64,000 nt of DNA from Flagellimonas taeanensis (GTDB lineage: Bacteria > Bacteroidota > Bacteroidia > Flavobacteriales > Flavobacteriaceae): NCBI RefSeq assembly GCF_003584105.1, contig NZ_QXFO01000010.1, positions 1 through 64,000 on the forward strand, in the 5' to 3' direction. Position numbers and translations under genes: made by a program. Numbering within the stretch: the first letter of the stretch is position 1; each line of letters begins with the position of its first letter. The notes under the pieces are model-generated. The model ran no database searches, was not told where the DNA came from, and saw only the letters and a list, made by a program, of their open reading frames with translations. Shown here piece after piece: positions 36,975 through 46,417 of this stretch.

Positions 36975-37592
36975 TTATTTGGTAGCAAAGACCACCTGAA
37001 GGGTATAAATATATTCCCCCACTGGGCGGTCGTAATAGATGGAGGTCTCTATTTGTTTGCCCATAAACTGGTTGTCCTCTACTGCTTCAACAGGCCCAAG
37101 TTCTTTCCCTAGGGCCAATGCTATGGCATTCGCCTTGGCGGTGGCATCTTTTAGGGCCATTTCACTGAGCGACCGTGCCTCATTGGGGTCGATTTCCAAA
37201 ATGGCAACGGCGTTCAAGCGTTGTACCCCCAAAGATCTTATCCCCAGAAAGTCCCTCATCTTTTCCACCGAGGTCGTGGTGAACTCATAGACGGCACCTT
37301 CCTTGTCATAGCCCATGGTCTCGAAACCAAATTCGTGTGGAGTCTCTTTAATCTCGTCCCAAGCGATGCCATGCGACTCCACGGCCTTTTTGTAATCTGA
37401 TTTTAACTGCTTCAGGTCGATGCCATCGGGCAGATAACTAGTAAAGGCAGTGCTCAGGGAAACGGTGGCCTTATAGATGGGGGATGGATCTATATGGACG
37501 GCCTTTGCACTTACTTTGATGGTGGTGTTTTCCTCTTGGGCCGTACCCATCAATGGCAAAAAAGCCAATAAGATGTATGTTATAGGTTTCAT
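36975..37592 (-). CDS. SIMPL (DUF541) domain periplasmic protein
   Basis: The ATG at 37592 gives 205 residues with a signal peptide ending LMGTAQ. The C-terminal helix ALKDATAKANAIALALGKEL and the following strand GPVEAVED are the hallmark of SIMPL/DUF541 proteins, found in the periplasm or membrane with little-known roles. It reads out of the pair of collagen-like lipoprotein genes (49-base gap) and ends in a terminator. Confidence 0.82.
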   Translation of the reverse strand: MKPITYILLAFLPLMGTAQEENTTIKVSAKAVHIDPSPIYKATVSLSTAFTSYLPDGIDLKQLKSDYKKAVESHGIAWDEIKETPHEFGFETMGYDKEGAVYEFTTTSVEKMRDFLGIRSLGVQRLNAVAILEIDPNEARSLSEMALKDATAKANAIALALGKELGPVEAVEDNQFMGKQIETSIYYDRPVGEYIYTLQVVFATK

Positions 37593-37641
37593 AGTTGTGG
37601 TGTTAAAAGAACCCAGCCAAGAATGGCGGGGGCACTGGGTT

Positions 37642-38205
37642 TTACTCTGGAATGTTGAAATGGGCCACAATCTCTTCGTAGCTCATTTGGGAATAGTCAG
37701 TAGCCATCTTACCTGCTGCAGGGATCCCACCGGGAATGATGATGTAACGGTAATCATCATAAAGGGGAATCTCAATGTCCGAACCATCAATGGAAGCGAT
37801 CCTAATGACTATGTTCTGGTTCAAAGCATTGATTGAAAATTCATAATGTTGCATACGTAGGCCATAAATCGATTTGGGCAATGGATGGATAGTGGTTGAG
37901 ATAGAAGTATATCTGCCATATACTGCAATGAAACCATTTGCCTTCACTTCATCCGTTAACGCTTCCACATTCGGAATGCTGAAGTAGGCATTGATGTCCG
38001 CAATCGGGGATTCAAAACCGGAAGGAATCCAATCCGAATAGATAACGTTGGCGGTTCCGGTTTCCCCTTGGGAGCCTTGCGGACCTTCAGGTCCTTGCTC
38101 CCCTTGAATGCCCTGTGGTCCAGTGGCACCGTCCTCCCCATCGTCGCCAGAGCAGGCCAGAAAGAGGGTTGCCAATAAGCCCAATAAGAAGATTTGACTT
38201 TTCAT
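37642..38205 (-). CDS. Collagen-like lipoprotein (copy 2)
   Basis: The ATG at 38205 gives 187 residues: a lipoprotein signal ending LFLAC, then SGDDGEDGATGPQGIQGEQG and more Gly-X-Y triplets to about residue 50, then a beta-rich C-terminal domain ending MSYEEIVAHFNIPE. Gly-X-Y repeats can form collagen-like triple helices, so it may be a trimeric surface fibre. It is a paralogue of the gene just upstream. Confidence 0.8.
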   Translation of the reverse strand: MKSQIFLLGLLATLFLACSGDDGEDGATGPQGIQGEQGPEGPQGSQGETGTANVIYSDWIPSGFESPIADINAYFSIPNVEALTDEVKANGFIAVYGRYTSISTTIHPLPKSIYGLRMQHYEFSINALNQNIVIRIASIDGSDIEIPLYDDYRYIIIPGGIPAAGKMATDYSQMSYEEIVAHFNIPE

Positions 38206-38257
38206 GTGTGTCAATTTTAAGTGTTGATAGTTGGGGGAACTTGGGCTATCTAGGATG

Positions 38258-38869
38258 TTATTCAGGAATGTTGAACAATTCAATCACCTCTTCATAGCTC
38301 ATCTTGGAAAGGTCCATGTCGGGCGTCAATTTTCCAGAAGTGGAAACCCCACCTGGAATGAGCACATATCTGTATTGTTCCAAATAGGAGCCATCCCCTA
38401 CACTTTCGCCTTCTTCGTTGGCATGGACCGTAATCCTAATATTGTCGCTTGTTGCCACAAAGAAGTAAGATTGCTGTCTGGCAGCACCAAATACAATGGG
38501 AAGCGGATAAACAACATTGCCATCCCCAGGAAGCTCTATTCTTCGGCCATATACCAGAATGGTTCCAAGGTTCAACATGTCTGGACCGATTTCAGGAGCT
38601 TCGATGTCAAAAGAGGCCGATGAGGCGACGATACTGTTCCCCAATTCGGTATCTACCCAATCGGAATACATTACATTGGCGGTGCCGGGATCTCCTTGCT
38701 CTCCTTGGGCACCCTGCTCACCTTGTGGACCGGCTGGGCCTGCGGGACCTTGCTCCCCTTGTGGGCCGGTTGCACCATCTTCACCGTCTTCTGACGAGCA
38801 GGAGGTGACCAATGCCATGGACAGGGCCATAATCAAAATAGTTTTGACAGATAAAACATTTGTTTTCAT
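38258..38869 (-). CDS. Collagen-like lipoprotein (copy 1)
   Basis: The ATG at 38869 gives 203 residues: a signal ending LVTSC, then SSEDGEDGATGPQGEQGPAG and further Gly-X-Y triplets to about residue 60, then a globular domain ending MSYEEVIELFNIPE. It shares the order, the TANVxYSDW junction and the end motif with the downstream copy (52-base gap), so the two arose by tandem duplication. Confidence 0.8.
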   Translation of the reverse strand: MKTNVLSVKTILIMALSMALVTSCSSEDGEDGATGPQGEQGPAGPAGPQGEQGAQGEQGDPGTANVMYSDWVDTELGNSIVASSASFDIEAPEIGPDMLNLGTILVYGRRIELPGDGNVVYPLPIVFGAARQQSYFFVATSDNIRITVHANEEGESVGDGSYLEQYRYVLIPGGVSTSGKLTPDMDLSKMSYEEVIELFNIPE

Positions 38870-39128
38870 GATTTTCAAATTTTTTTTGGGTTTCATGGGG
38901 CCAAATTAGGATCAATCCTGCCATGGAAACTTTCAATTATTACCAAGGGCATAAATGGATTCGTCGGCAACCCTTTTTTGTGTATGGAACACCATTTCTT
39001 CCTATTTTTAGGAAATTTCCCATCCATACGGTATAACTGTCGTACATACACCTTTTTAGGTCAAGTATCATTAATGTGGGAAGGCGTTTTGCTTCTATTT
39101 TTAATTTGGGACAAAGAACACCAGAGTT

Positions 39129-39866
39129 ATGAGGGCAATCATAGTTGACGATGAGGTTGCGGCAATAAACAGTCTTTCCTGGGAATTGCGGAAATACCCC
39201 GATTTCATTTCCATTATTGAAACGTTCACTTCCCCGAAGGAGGCCATTTCGGGCATCAATTATTTGAAGCCGGACTGTGTGTTTCTGGATATCGAGATGC
39301 CGGAGATGAGTGGGTTCTCGCTTTTGGACAAACTGGAATACCGGAATTTTGCCATTGTGATCACCACGGCATACAACCAGTATGCCATCCAGGCCATCAA
39401 GGAAAGTGCGGTGGATTATCTGCTCAAACCTGTGGACCAGGATGATATTGCCGGGGTCATAGAGAAATTGAAGAAGTTGAATGGGCAACAGAGCTTTCAA
39501 CATCAGTTCGAGCAGACTTTTGAGGCGCTTTCCCGTGCCAGTGCCCCCCAGGTGGTCCAAATCCCAGTGAGTGGGAAAATCTTGTTTTTGAGGGTGGCCG
39601 ATATTGTGTATTGTGAGTCGGAGGGGAACTATTCCAAGGTGTTCTTGGAGTCCGGGGAACAGGTTTTGGTCTCCAAGAAACTTAAGGAACTGGAGGACCT
39701 TTTGCCCAGCCGCATATTTTTCAGGATACACAATTCCTTTATCGTGCACTTGCTCAAGGTGGACGAGTACATACGCACTGATGGGTATCTGGTGCTTTCC
39801 AACGACCGAAAGATCCCGGTATCCAGAAACAAGAGAGAGGCCTTTCTACATCGGATGGCCCAATAA
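39129..39866 (+). CDS. LytTR-family response regulator
   Basis: The 245-residue cytosolic regulator has a receiver domain with the phosphorylated Asp 54 (FLDIEMPEMSGF) and LLKPVD. A C-terminal LytTR DNA-binding domain follows (about residues 140-245; GKILFLRVADIVYCESEGNY). The partner kinase starts 10 bases after its stop. LytTR regulators often control exopolysaccharides, autolysis or competence; the target here is unknown. Confidence 0.93.
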   Translation: MRAIIVDDEVAAINSLSWELRKYPDFISIIETFTSPKEAISGINYLKPDCVFLDIEMPEMSGFSLLDKLEYRNFAIVITTAYNQYAIQAIKESAVDYLLKPVDQDDIAGVIEKLKKLNGQQSFQHQFEQTFEALSRASAPQVVQIPVSGKILFLRVADIVYCESEGNYSKVFLESGEQVLVSKKLKELEDLLPSRIFFRIHNSFIVHLLKVDEYIRTDGYLVLSNDRKIPVSRNKREAFLHRMAQ

Positions 39867-39875
39867 AGATCGACT

Positions 39876-41414
39876 ATGCTCAAAGGCCTGATGGACTTCT
39901 TCAAGGAAAGCAACCAAAATGGGTTTGGGTTCTTTGTGGTGTCCGTTCTTTTTTACCTCTTCGTGTTTTTCCTGATCCAGTTTTTTCAGCACAAAAAACG
40001 ATTCTACCTTTTCTATGCCCTATATGCCCTGGTCACGGGGCTCACCCTGATCAAATACGTGGATGGGGTGTTTTTCAGCGATTTTGCACATTCATCCGCA
40101 GGGAGGACCTTTGTGAGATGGTTCCACTATCCTTCCCAATGGATGGCCTCCTTCCTGTTCACCCTCTTCATTTTGGAGATCATGGGTTTCAAAAAGGACT
40201 ATCCGAAGTTTGTGAAGTTTGTGCATTGGGGCTATTTTGGGTTGGCCCCTTTTTATTTTACGTTTTGGGCGATGTACCTGGTCAACCCCAGATCCTACCT
40301 TATCGATTATTGTGAGGTATTTGTACTGTTGCCGTTGAACTTGATTGCCTTTGTATGGGGATTTTGTCTCGTGCTCAAGCAGAACAGGATCATCAAATGG
40401 TATATCCTGTTGGGGATGTCCTCGCTTTTTGTTTCCTATCTCATCATTTCACTCTATTCCATCAAGACGAAGACTGCAAACACGGAGACCCTGTATATCT
40501 TTTATTTGGGTGTGCTGTTCGAAAGTCTGTTGTTTGCGCTGGCCATAGGGCTGGAACAAAAAATGGTCTATAAGGAAAAGGCCCATGTCCAGAAAAAGTA
40601 CATTGAACAGCTCGAGGAAAACCATACCATCAAGGAAAGCATCAACAGGGCCTTGTCGGACGAGCTGGTGCAGACAAAGGCAGAGATAGAGGGGTTGAGT
40701 TCCGAGGCGCAGAAGGAGCGCACGGAGAAATTGGCCATCAAAGTGGAGAACAAGTTTGCCCAGCTGCGTTTGGATGCGCTTCGCAGTCAGATGAACCCCC
40801 ATTTTATCTTCAATGCCCTGAACTCGATCAAATCGTACTTTATCGAGAACAACCAGGAAAAAGCCATTTATTATTTGGGAAGGTTCTCCAAACTGATCCG
40901 TGGCATACTGGAGAGCTCCCGAAAGGACCTCATCACCCTCGAAGAGGAACTGGGTATCATCAAAATGTATGTGGAAATAGAGAGCGACCGTTTCAAGAAC
41001 GGCATGGAGTACGCCTTTGAGTTGGACGATTCGGTAGAGGCCCAACAGCTTCTTGTGCCCTCCCTCTTATTGCAGCCCTTTGTTGAAAATGCCATTTGGC
41101 ATGGGCTTTCCACCCGAAAGGGAAAAAAGAGATTAAGCCTTAAAGTGGAACTATTGGAGCCTTCGAACGATTTACGGATCACCATAGAGGACAATGGCAT
41201 CGGAAGACGGGCCTCACAGCTGAGGAACAGCCAAAACCCACTGAAGAGCCAATCGCTCGGGCTCTCCATCGTAAATGATAGGCTGGACTTCTACTCAAAA
41301 AAATACGCAGGCGATTTCCATTTTTTAGTCGAGGACCTTGTGGATGCATCGGGAAAGGCATTGGGCACAAAAGTGGTCGTTACCCTGCCCCGATTGCTAT
41401 TGGAAAATCACTAA
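39876..41414 (+). CDS. LytS-type sensor histidine kinase
   Basis: The 512-residue protein has about seven membrane helices (residues 14-225), a coiled coil, and the His_kinase motif LRSQMNPHFIFNALNS with the phosphorylated His 309. The ATPase domain is complete: FVENAIWHG, EDNGIGRRAS, SLGLSIVNDRL. It pairs with the LytTR regulator gene directly upstream. It is the only one of the three LytS-type kinases in this window that looks intact with a partner. Confidence 0.92.
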   Translation: MLKGLMDFFKESNQNGFGFFVVSVLFYLFVFFLIQFFQHKKRFYLFYALYALVTGLTLIKYVDGVFFSDFAHSSAGRTFVRWFHYPSQWMASFLFTLFILEIMGFKKDYPKFVKFVHWGYFGLAPFYFTFWAMYLVNPRSYLIDYCEVFVLLPLNLIAFVWGFCLVLKQNRIIKWYILLGMSSLFVSYLIISLYSIKTKTANTETLYIFYLGVLFESLLFALAIGLEQKMVYKEKAHVQKKYIEQLEENHTIKESINRALSDELVQTKAEIEGLSSEAQKERTEKLAIKVENKFAQLRLDALRSQMNPHFIFNALNSIKSYFIENNQEKAIYYLGRFSKLIRGILESSRKDLITLEEELGIIKMYVEIESDRFKNGMEYAFELDDSVEAQQLLVPSLLLQPFVENAIWHGLSTRKGKKRLSLKVELLEPSNDLRITIEDNGIGRRASQLRNSQNPLKSQSLGLSIVNDRLDFYSKKYAGDFHFLVEDLVDASGKALGTKVVVTLPRLLLENH

Positions 41415-41494
41415 AGCTGAAAGAAATTTTCAAAACGGCACCGAAATCCAAAAGATTTGTCCGAATTTGAACGGACAAAATCTTGAAGACTACA

Positions 41495-42382
41495 ATGGAC
41501 ATCGCCATCCTATCCGTGAGCCTCAATGTGTATTCCACCAGAAGAATAGCTGTGGAAGCCCAAAAGGCGGGACATTATGTGGAGCTCATAGACCATACCA
41601 AATGCTCGGTGAAATTGGGTCAGGGCATGCCCCAGATCTATTTTGGGGAAGACAACATCACCGAAGGTTTTGATGCCATCATCCCAAGGATCGGCACCAC
41701 GGTCACCCGACATGGCGCCGCGATCGTGAAGCAGTTTGAGATGAACGGGGTGTTCAGCACGGCGAGATCTACCGGAATCATCAGGGCCAGGAACAAAGTG
41801 AGAACCTTACAGATCATGGCCAAAAAGGGAATCCCCATCCCGGAAACCGTTTTCTCCATCAATCCCGACAACGTAGAGGCGCAGATGGAGCTTCTTGGAG
41901 GGCCGCCTGTGATCATCAAACTCCAGGAAGGTACCCAAGGCAAAGGAGTCATCTTGGCCGAGAGCAAAAAATCGGCAAAATCCATGATCGACACTTTGTA
42001 CAATATGAACACCAGCATCCTATTGCAACAGTACATTGGGGAGGCCAATGGGGAAGACCTTAGGGTCATTGTCGTGGGGAACAAGGTGGTGGCGAGCATG
42101 AAGCGGACCAGCGGGTTGGATGATTTCCGGTCCAATGTGCACCGAGGGGCGGACACCGAAGCGGTCCAACTGACCCCTAAGGAAAAATCCATGGCCCTGA
42201 ACGCCACCAAGCATTTGGGTCTAGGAATTGCCGGAGTGGACCTTATCCGTTCCAAAAAAGGGCCGTTGCTCATAGAGGTCAATGCATCGCCAGGCCTCAA
42301 GGGAATCGAAGAGGCAACAGGGGTCAACGTGGCCAAACATATCATCCAATTTGTGGAAAGAAGTGGGCATAGGAAACGATAA
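41495..42382 (+). CDS. rimK: RimK-type ATP-grasp ligase
   Basis: The ATG at 41495 gives 295 residues; a TTG four codons upstream is less likely. The ATP-grasp core is clear (VIIKLQEGTQGKGVILAES, QYIGEANGEDLRVIVVG, LIEVNASPGLKGIEEATG). Members add glutamate residues to the C-terminus of ribosomal protein S6 or make related peptide bonds. The exact acceptor here is not known. Confidence 0.85.
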   Translation: MDIAILSVSLNVYSTRRIAVEAQKAGHYVELIDHTKCSVKLGQGMPQIYFGEDNITEGFDAIIPRIGTTVTRHGAAIVKQFEMNGVFSTARSTGIIRARNKVRTLQIMAKKGIPIPETVFSINPDNVEAQMELLGGPPVIIKLQEGTQGKGVILAESKKSAKSMIDTLYNMNTSILLQQYIGEANGEDLRVIVVGNKVVASMKRTSGLDDFRSNVHRGADTEAVQLTPKEKSMALNATKHLGLGIAGVDLIRSKKGPLLIEVNASPGLKGIEEATGVNVAKHIIQFVERSGHRKR

Positions 42383-42467
42383 CGGAAAAATCAAGACCTC
42401 AGATGAGGGCAATATGGTTTGTATCAACCATCTAGCTGTGATAAAACAAGGGGATGCCTTGGTTCAT

Positions 42468-42899
42468 TTAGGCTGATAAGCAGTCATTTTTATCGCGTAT
42501 TTTGGCCAAGCTCCACGAAATGGCACTTTCAAGGTCCGTGAATTGCCTAATACTGTCCTTGAAGAACATTTTTTCAAGGATGATGCTGGCCAGCCCATTT
42601 TTGTTGTAGGCCACTATGGAATACAGTTCGAGTTTATGCCTGTTCTTGTAAAACTTCAACCAATCCGTGGGTACCACAGAATAGTTGTTGATACGGTTGG
42701 AGATATAGGCAATGGGTTTGTCCTCGCCCAAGATTTCATATGCGGCACTTATGATTTTTTCAGCAATGGACCAATCAAAGGTTTCGCCCTCGTTCATTTC
42801 GGAAATGACCAGTCCATCAAAGAAATAGAAAACACCAAACTCATATTCCCTGATTTCCCGAATGTTCTTGAAAAATTCCAACTCTCTTACACTTTTCAT
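42468..42899 (-). CDS. Hypothetical protein, possibly STAS/SpoIIAA-like fold
   Basis: The 143 residues have no signal or membrane segment. The pattern of short strands and helices (GVFYFFDGLVISEMNEGETF, AYISNRINNYSV) recalls SpoIIAA-like small proteins, but I do not recognise a family. A TATCTTTG element (reverse strand, 42934-42941) lies 34 bases before the start, so it has its own promoter. It is convergent with rimK. Confidence 0.65.
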   Translation of the reverse strand: MKSVRELEFFKNIREIREYEFGVFYFFDGLVISEMNEGETFDWSIAEKIISAAYEILGEDKPIAYISNRINNYSVVPTDWLKFYKNRHKLELYSIVAYNKNGLASIILEKMFFKDSIRQFTDLESAISWSLAKIRDKNDCLSA

Positions 42900-43028
42900 G
42901 CTTTGGGCAGCTACTTTTGTTGATGCGCAGAAACAAAGATAAGCAGGCTAAAAGGCTCCGAAGACAGTGTTTTACGGATGTGACCGTTTTTTTGGTATAA
43001 GCCTGTTTTCAATTGATATCTGATAAAA

Positions 43029-43060
43029 AGAGGGGTAGGTCAATAGGATTTCACCCCTCT
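43029..43060 (-). terminator. Terminator of the DUF2721 gene
   Basis: On the reverse strand AGAGGGGT and ACCCCTCT pair around a 16-base loop, followed by TTTTTATC. It is about 80 bases past the DUF2721 stop. Confidence 0.65.
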
Positions 43061-43137
43061 ATGCAGACGTATATTCCTACTAAATATACAGAAAAAGCAG
43101 TAAAAAATACAAAATGAACAAGGGAAATGGTGTTAAA

Positions 43138-43527
43138 TCAGTTTTCCATATTCTTCAATTGAATGCCCAACGCCTTGGTGGACACCTGTACCTCAATAAG
43201 GGAAAGCACCAGTGAGACCACCAGAAAGACCAAGCTTATGCCAAAGATGAGGTTGGCCCAGACGTTCAGTTCCACATAGACCAGGAACATGGTCACTGCG
43301 GCCAACAAAAAACTGATGATGGCCGTGGCCTGCATGTTCTTGATGATGCCCAGCCGTTTTCTCAGTTGGCGGATCTGTTGCCGCAACGGGTGGGCAGAGG
43401 TTTCCTCAAACTGTTTGTGGAGTTGCCGGATCAGGGCCGCTATGGCCAAATAGCGGGCATTGTAGGCCAGCATGGTCAGGGAGATGGCAGGAAAAAGGAG
43501 AGCGGGAATGCTAAGGGTAAGTTGCAT
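43138..43527 (-). CDS. DUF2721 membrane protein
   Basis: The 129-residue protein has three membrane segments (about residues 5-23, 68-86, 91-112) separated by a basic helical loop (LRQQIRQLRKRLG). This matches DUF2721, a family of small inner-membrane proteins of unknown role. It is divergent from pepP. Confidence 0.8.
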   Translation of the reverse strand: MQLTLSIPALLFPAISLTMLAYNARYLAIAALIRQLHKQFEETSAHPLRQQIRQLRKRLGIIKNMQATAIISFLLAAVTMFLVYVELNVWANLIFGISLVFLVVSLVLSLIEVQVSTKALGIQLKNMEN

Positions 43528-43555
43528 GTTCTTGTTTTAAATGGAAGGTAACAAT

Positions 43556-43586
43556 TTGTCTTCGGTATCGCAATTACCTACATTTG
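43556..43586 (+). promoter_or_regulatory. Promoter of pepP (TTG-N20-TACATTTG)
   Basis: TTG at 43556 is followed after 20 bases by TACATTTG, a near-ideal Bacteroidota promoter. The start codon is 19 bases downstream. Confidence 0.7.
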
Positions 43587-43605
43587 GACAAACCAATTTA
43601 TACTG

Positions 43606-44898
43606 ATGAAATATTTTTCTATAGACAGCAATTTGTTTGTAAAGAACCGTAAGAAATTCATGGCACAGATGAAGCCAAATAGTATTGCGGTGTTCAATTC
43701 CAACGATATTTACCCCATTGGGGCGGACAGCACCTTGCCTTTTGAACAGGCCCGTGATATTTTCTATCTGAGCGGGGCGGACCAAGAGGAGACCATATTG
43801 CTGCTTTTCCCAGATGCGATGGACAAAAAGAAAAGGGAAATACTCTTTGTTCGGGAAACGAACGATCATATTGCCGTATGGGAAGGTGCCAAACTTACCA
43901 AGGATCAGGCTACTGCGGTTTCAGGTATTGAAACTATTTATTGGTTGACCGATTTTGACAAGATTTTTTTTGATTTGATGACGGAGGCCGACACCATCTA
44001 TTTCAACACTAACGAGCATTATCGCCAAGCTGTGGAAACCCAGACCCGTGAAGATCGGTTCATTGAAAAATGTAAAAAGGAATACCCAGCGCACCAATGG
44101 GCCAAGAGTAACCCTATTTTGCAACAGATCCGTGGGGTAAAGGAACCTGAGGAAATCACTTTGATGCAAATTGCCTGCGATATTACCGAAAAAGGATTCC
44201 GAAGAATACTTGAATTTATAAAACCGGGAGTTTGGGAATATGAAATTGAGGCCGAGTTTCTGCATGAGTTTGTTCGCAATCGCTCAAAAGGATTTGCCTA
44301 TGCCCCGATCATTGCAGCAGGGGCCAATGCCAATGTGCTTCACTATTTGGAAAATAACAAACAAGCGAAGGATGGGGACATGATCTTAATGGATTTGGCC
44401 GCCGAATATGCCAATTATTCCAGTGATCTTACTAGAACCGTTCCTGCCAACGGAAAGTTTTCCGACCGCCAAAAGCAAGTGTACAGCGCCGTGCTCCGGG
44501 TAAAGAACGAAGCTACCAAAATGTTGGTGCCGGGCACCATTTGGGCCGAATATCACAAGGAAGTTGGGGAGATCATGACTTCTGAATTGATTGGCCTTGG
44601 ACTTTTGGACAAAGCCGATGTGCAGAACGAAAACCCCGATTGGCCCGCTTACAAAAAATACTTTATGCACGGAACAAGCCACCATATTGGTCTGAACACC
44701 CATGATTATGGCGAATTGAAGACCCCTATGAAAGCCAATATGGTCTTTACAGTGGAACCCGGCATCTATATCCCTGCGGAGGGAATGGGAATCCGTTTGG
44801 AGGACGATGTGGTCATCCAAGAAAAAGGAGAGCCGTTTAACTTGATGCAGAACATCCCCATTGAAATCGAGGAAATCGAGGAGTTGATGAACAAATAA
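43606..44898 (+). CDS. pepP: Xaa-Pro aminopeptidase (M24, aminopeptidase P)
   Basis: The 430-residue metalloenzyme removes N-terminal residues next to proline. The N-terminal domain covers about residues 1-165. The M24 pita-bread domain then shows the metal ligands in DLAAEYANYSSDLTRT (two Asp), HGTSHHIGLNTHD (His), TVEPGIYIP (Glu) and IRLEDDVVI (Glu). All five ligands are in place. Confidence 0.95.
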   Translation: MKYFSIDSNLFVKNRKKFMAQMKPNSIAVFNSNDIYPIGADSTLPFEQARDIFYLSGADQEETILLLFPDAMDKKKREILFVRETNDHIAVWEGAKLTKDQATAVSGIETIYWLTDFDKIFFDLMTEADTIYFNTNEHYRQAVETQTREDRFIEKCKKEYPAHQWAKSNPILQQIRGVKEPEEITLMQIACDITEKGFRRILEFIKPGVWEYEIEAEFLHEFVRNRSKGFAYAPIIAAGANANVLHYLENNKQAKDGDMILMDLAAEYANYSSDLTRTVPANGKFSDRQKQVYSAVLRVKNEATKMLVPGTIWAEYHKEVGEIMTSELIGLGLLDKADVQNENPDWPAYKKYFMHGTSHHIGLNTHDYGELKTPMKANMVFTVEPGIYIPAEGMGIRLEDDVVIQEKGEPFNLMQNIPIEIEEIEELMNK

Positions 44899-44907
44899 GA
44901 ATCAGTG

Positions 44908-44979
44908 CTGTCATACTGAGCGAAGCGAAGTATCCAAACCCTTCAAAAAGGGATGCTTCACTTTGTTCAGCATGACATC
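44908..44979. repeat. Two REP-like arms in inverted order (hairpin)
   Basis: GTCATACTGAGCGAAGCGAA and the following GTATCC pair with GGATGCTTCACTTTGTTCAG and CATGAC around a short loop. It lies 10 bases after the pepP stop and may act as a terminator or RNA-stabilising hairpin. Confidence 0.65.
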
Positions 44980-44998
44980 AGGAACATAACAGAATGGC

Positions 44999-45172
44999 AT
45001 GAAACACCTTTTTTTATTGCTTCAAGTCGATATTGAAAAGAAAATGCAGGAAGCTCCGGACAGTTCCTATGAAATTGGGGTCGTTATCGGGAGCTACCTG
45101 CCCTTTGTGGTCTTGGCCGGGGTTGCCTATGCCATTTATTACTTCAACAAAAAGAAACGAGGCTCGGAGTAG
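44999..45172 (+). CDS. Small single-helix membrane protein (57 residues)
   Basis: The frame MKHLFLLLQVDIEKKMQEAP continues with a polar stretch, one membrane helix (YLPFVVLAGVAYAIYYF) and a basic end KKKRGSE. Codon use looks like the neighbouring genes. It follows the REP hairpin behind pepP. I do not recognise the family. Confidence 0.55.
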   Translation: MKHLFLLLQVDIEKKMQEAPDSSYEIGVVIGSYLPFVVLAGVAYAIYYFNKKKRGSE

Positions 45173-45297
45173 TTGATGGTTTTTTTAACTATAACCTTTT
45201 GACAAATCGATCAAAAGCCAATTAATGGATTTCAATTCTGTAACCTGATTCGAAAAGCGGTCGTCCAACCTTCCAAATCAAAAAACGGAAGGCAAGA

Positions 45298-46386
45298 ATG
45301 AAATACATTTTCAGGACAAGGCTTTTACCCCTGTTCCTAATTTTTGTTTTAGGTATTCAACAGTATTTGACCGCACAGGATTTGGAATCCAAAATCGACC
45401 AAGTTTTGGAAACCAAATTTGAAAGCAACGGCCCTGGTGCGGTTTTTTTGGCAACAAAAAACGGAAAGATCATCTACAACAAGGCCTTTGGACTTTCCAA
45501 TCTGGAGCTTCAGGTGCCCATGCAGACCGATAATGTTTTTGAGATCGGCTCCATGACCAAACAATTTACGGCGGTTTCCATTTTAATGCTGATGGAGGAA
45601 GGAAAACTGAACTTGGAAGATAGCATCACCAAGTTCATCCCTGATTACCCAACACATGGGCACCGGATTACCGTTCATCATTTGTTGACGCATACTTCCG
45701 GAATCAAAAGCTTCACCAGCGTAAAAGGGCTCAATGCCATTGCCCAGAACGAAATGGAACCCATGGAAGTTATTGATTTTTTCAAGGACGAACCTATGGA
45801 TTTTGCGCCTGGAGCGGAATTCAAATACAACAACTCCGGCTACGTCTTGTTGGGATATATCATTGAGAAGGTATCCGAAATGAGCTATGAAGATTTTGTG
45901 GAACAACGCATTTTTAATAGGTTGGGCATGGCGTCCTCAAGGTATGCAAGCCATAGCGAAGTGGTACCCAAAAGGGCTTCGGGGCACCACAAAAAGGAAG
46001 ATTACATCAATGCCCGGCATATCAGTTTTTCCATTCCCTACGCATCGGGTTCGTTGATGTCCACGGTAGCAGATATGTTCACGTGGGAAGAGGCCATCAA
46101 AAACCATGTGCTGCTCAACAAGGAAACTACCCAATTGGCCTTCACCAATTATACGTTGAACAATGGCGACCCCATCCATTATGGCTACGGCTGGCATGTT
46201 AAAGAGATGGAAGATATGTTTAGCTATGAACACGGAGGGTCCATTTTCGGGTTCAAGTCCATGGGAGTGTATTTTCCCGATGGGGATATTTATGTGATCG
46301 GGTTGAGCAACTGTGACTGCAATTCACCTACGGAGGTGACCCGGGAAATAGCGAAAATAATTCTGGATGCCAATACACTAGATTGA
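45298..46386 (+). CDS. Serine hydrolase, beta-lactamase class C fold
   Basis: The 362-residue protein has a signal peptide ending YLTAQ. SMTK (Ser 85, Lys 88) is the catalytic SxxK and YNNSGY holds the YxN motif. HGGSIFGFKSMG stands in place of the KTG box, as in esterase/peptidase members. Such enzymes are mostly periplasmic peptidases or esterases; antibiotic hydrolysis should not be assumed. Confidence 0.88.
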   Translation: MKYIFRTRLLPLFLIFVLGIQQYLTAQDLESKIDQVLETKFESNGPGAVFLATKNGKIIYNKAFGLSNLELQVPMQTDNVFEIGSMTKQFTAVSILMLMEEGKLNLEDSITKFIPDYPTHGHRITVHHLLTHTSGIKSFTSVKGLNAIAQNEMEPMEVIDFFKDEPMDFAPGAEFKYNNSGYVLLGYIIEKVSEMSYEDFVEQRIFNRLGMASSRYASHSEVVPKRASGHHKKEDYINARHISFSIPYASGSLMSTVADMFTWEEAIKNHVLLNKETTQLAFTNYTLNNGDPIHYGYGWHVKEMEDMFSYEHGGSIFGFKSMGVYFPDGDIYVIGLSNCDCNSPTEVTREIAKIILDANTLD

Positions 46387-46417
46387 GAACACCTCAAATC
46401 TTGGTACCTTTAGAGGT

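Noticed and set aside
38940..39749. 269-codon reverse frame over the LytTR gene
   Set aside because: Overlaps the clear response regulator; no signal or domain seen in the reverse frame.
45298..46386. Reading the serine hydrolase as a beta-lactamase resistance gene
   Set aside because: SxxK and YxN are shared by esterases and peptidases of the same fold; nothing points to antibiotic hydrolysis.
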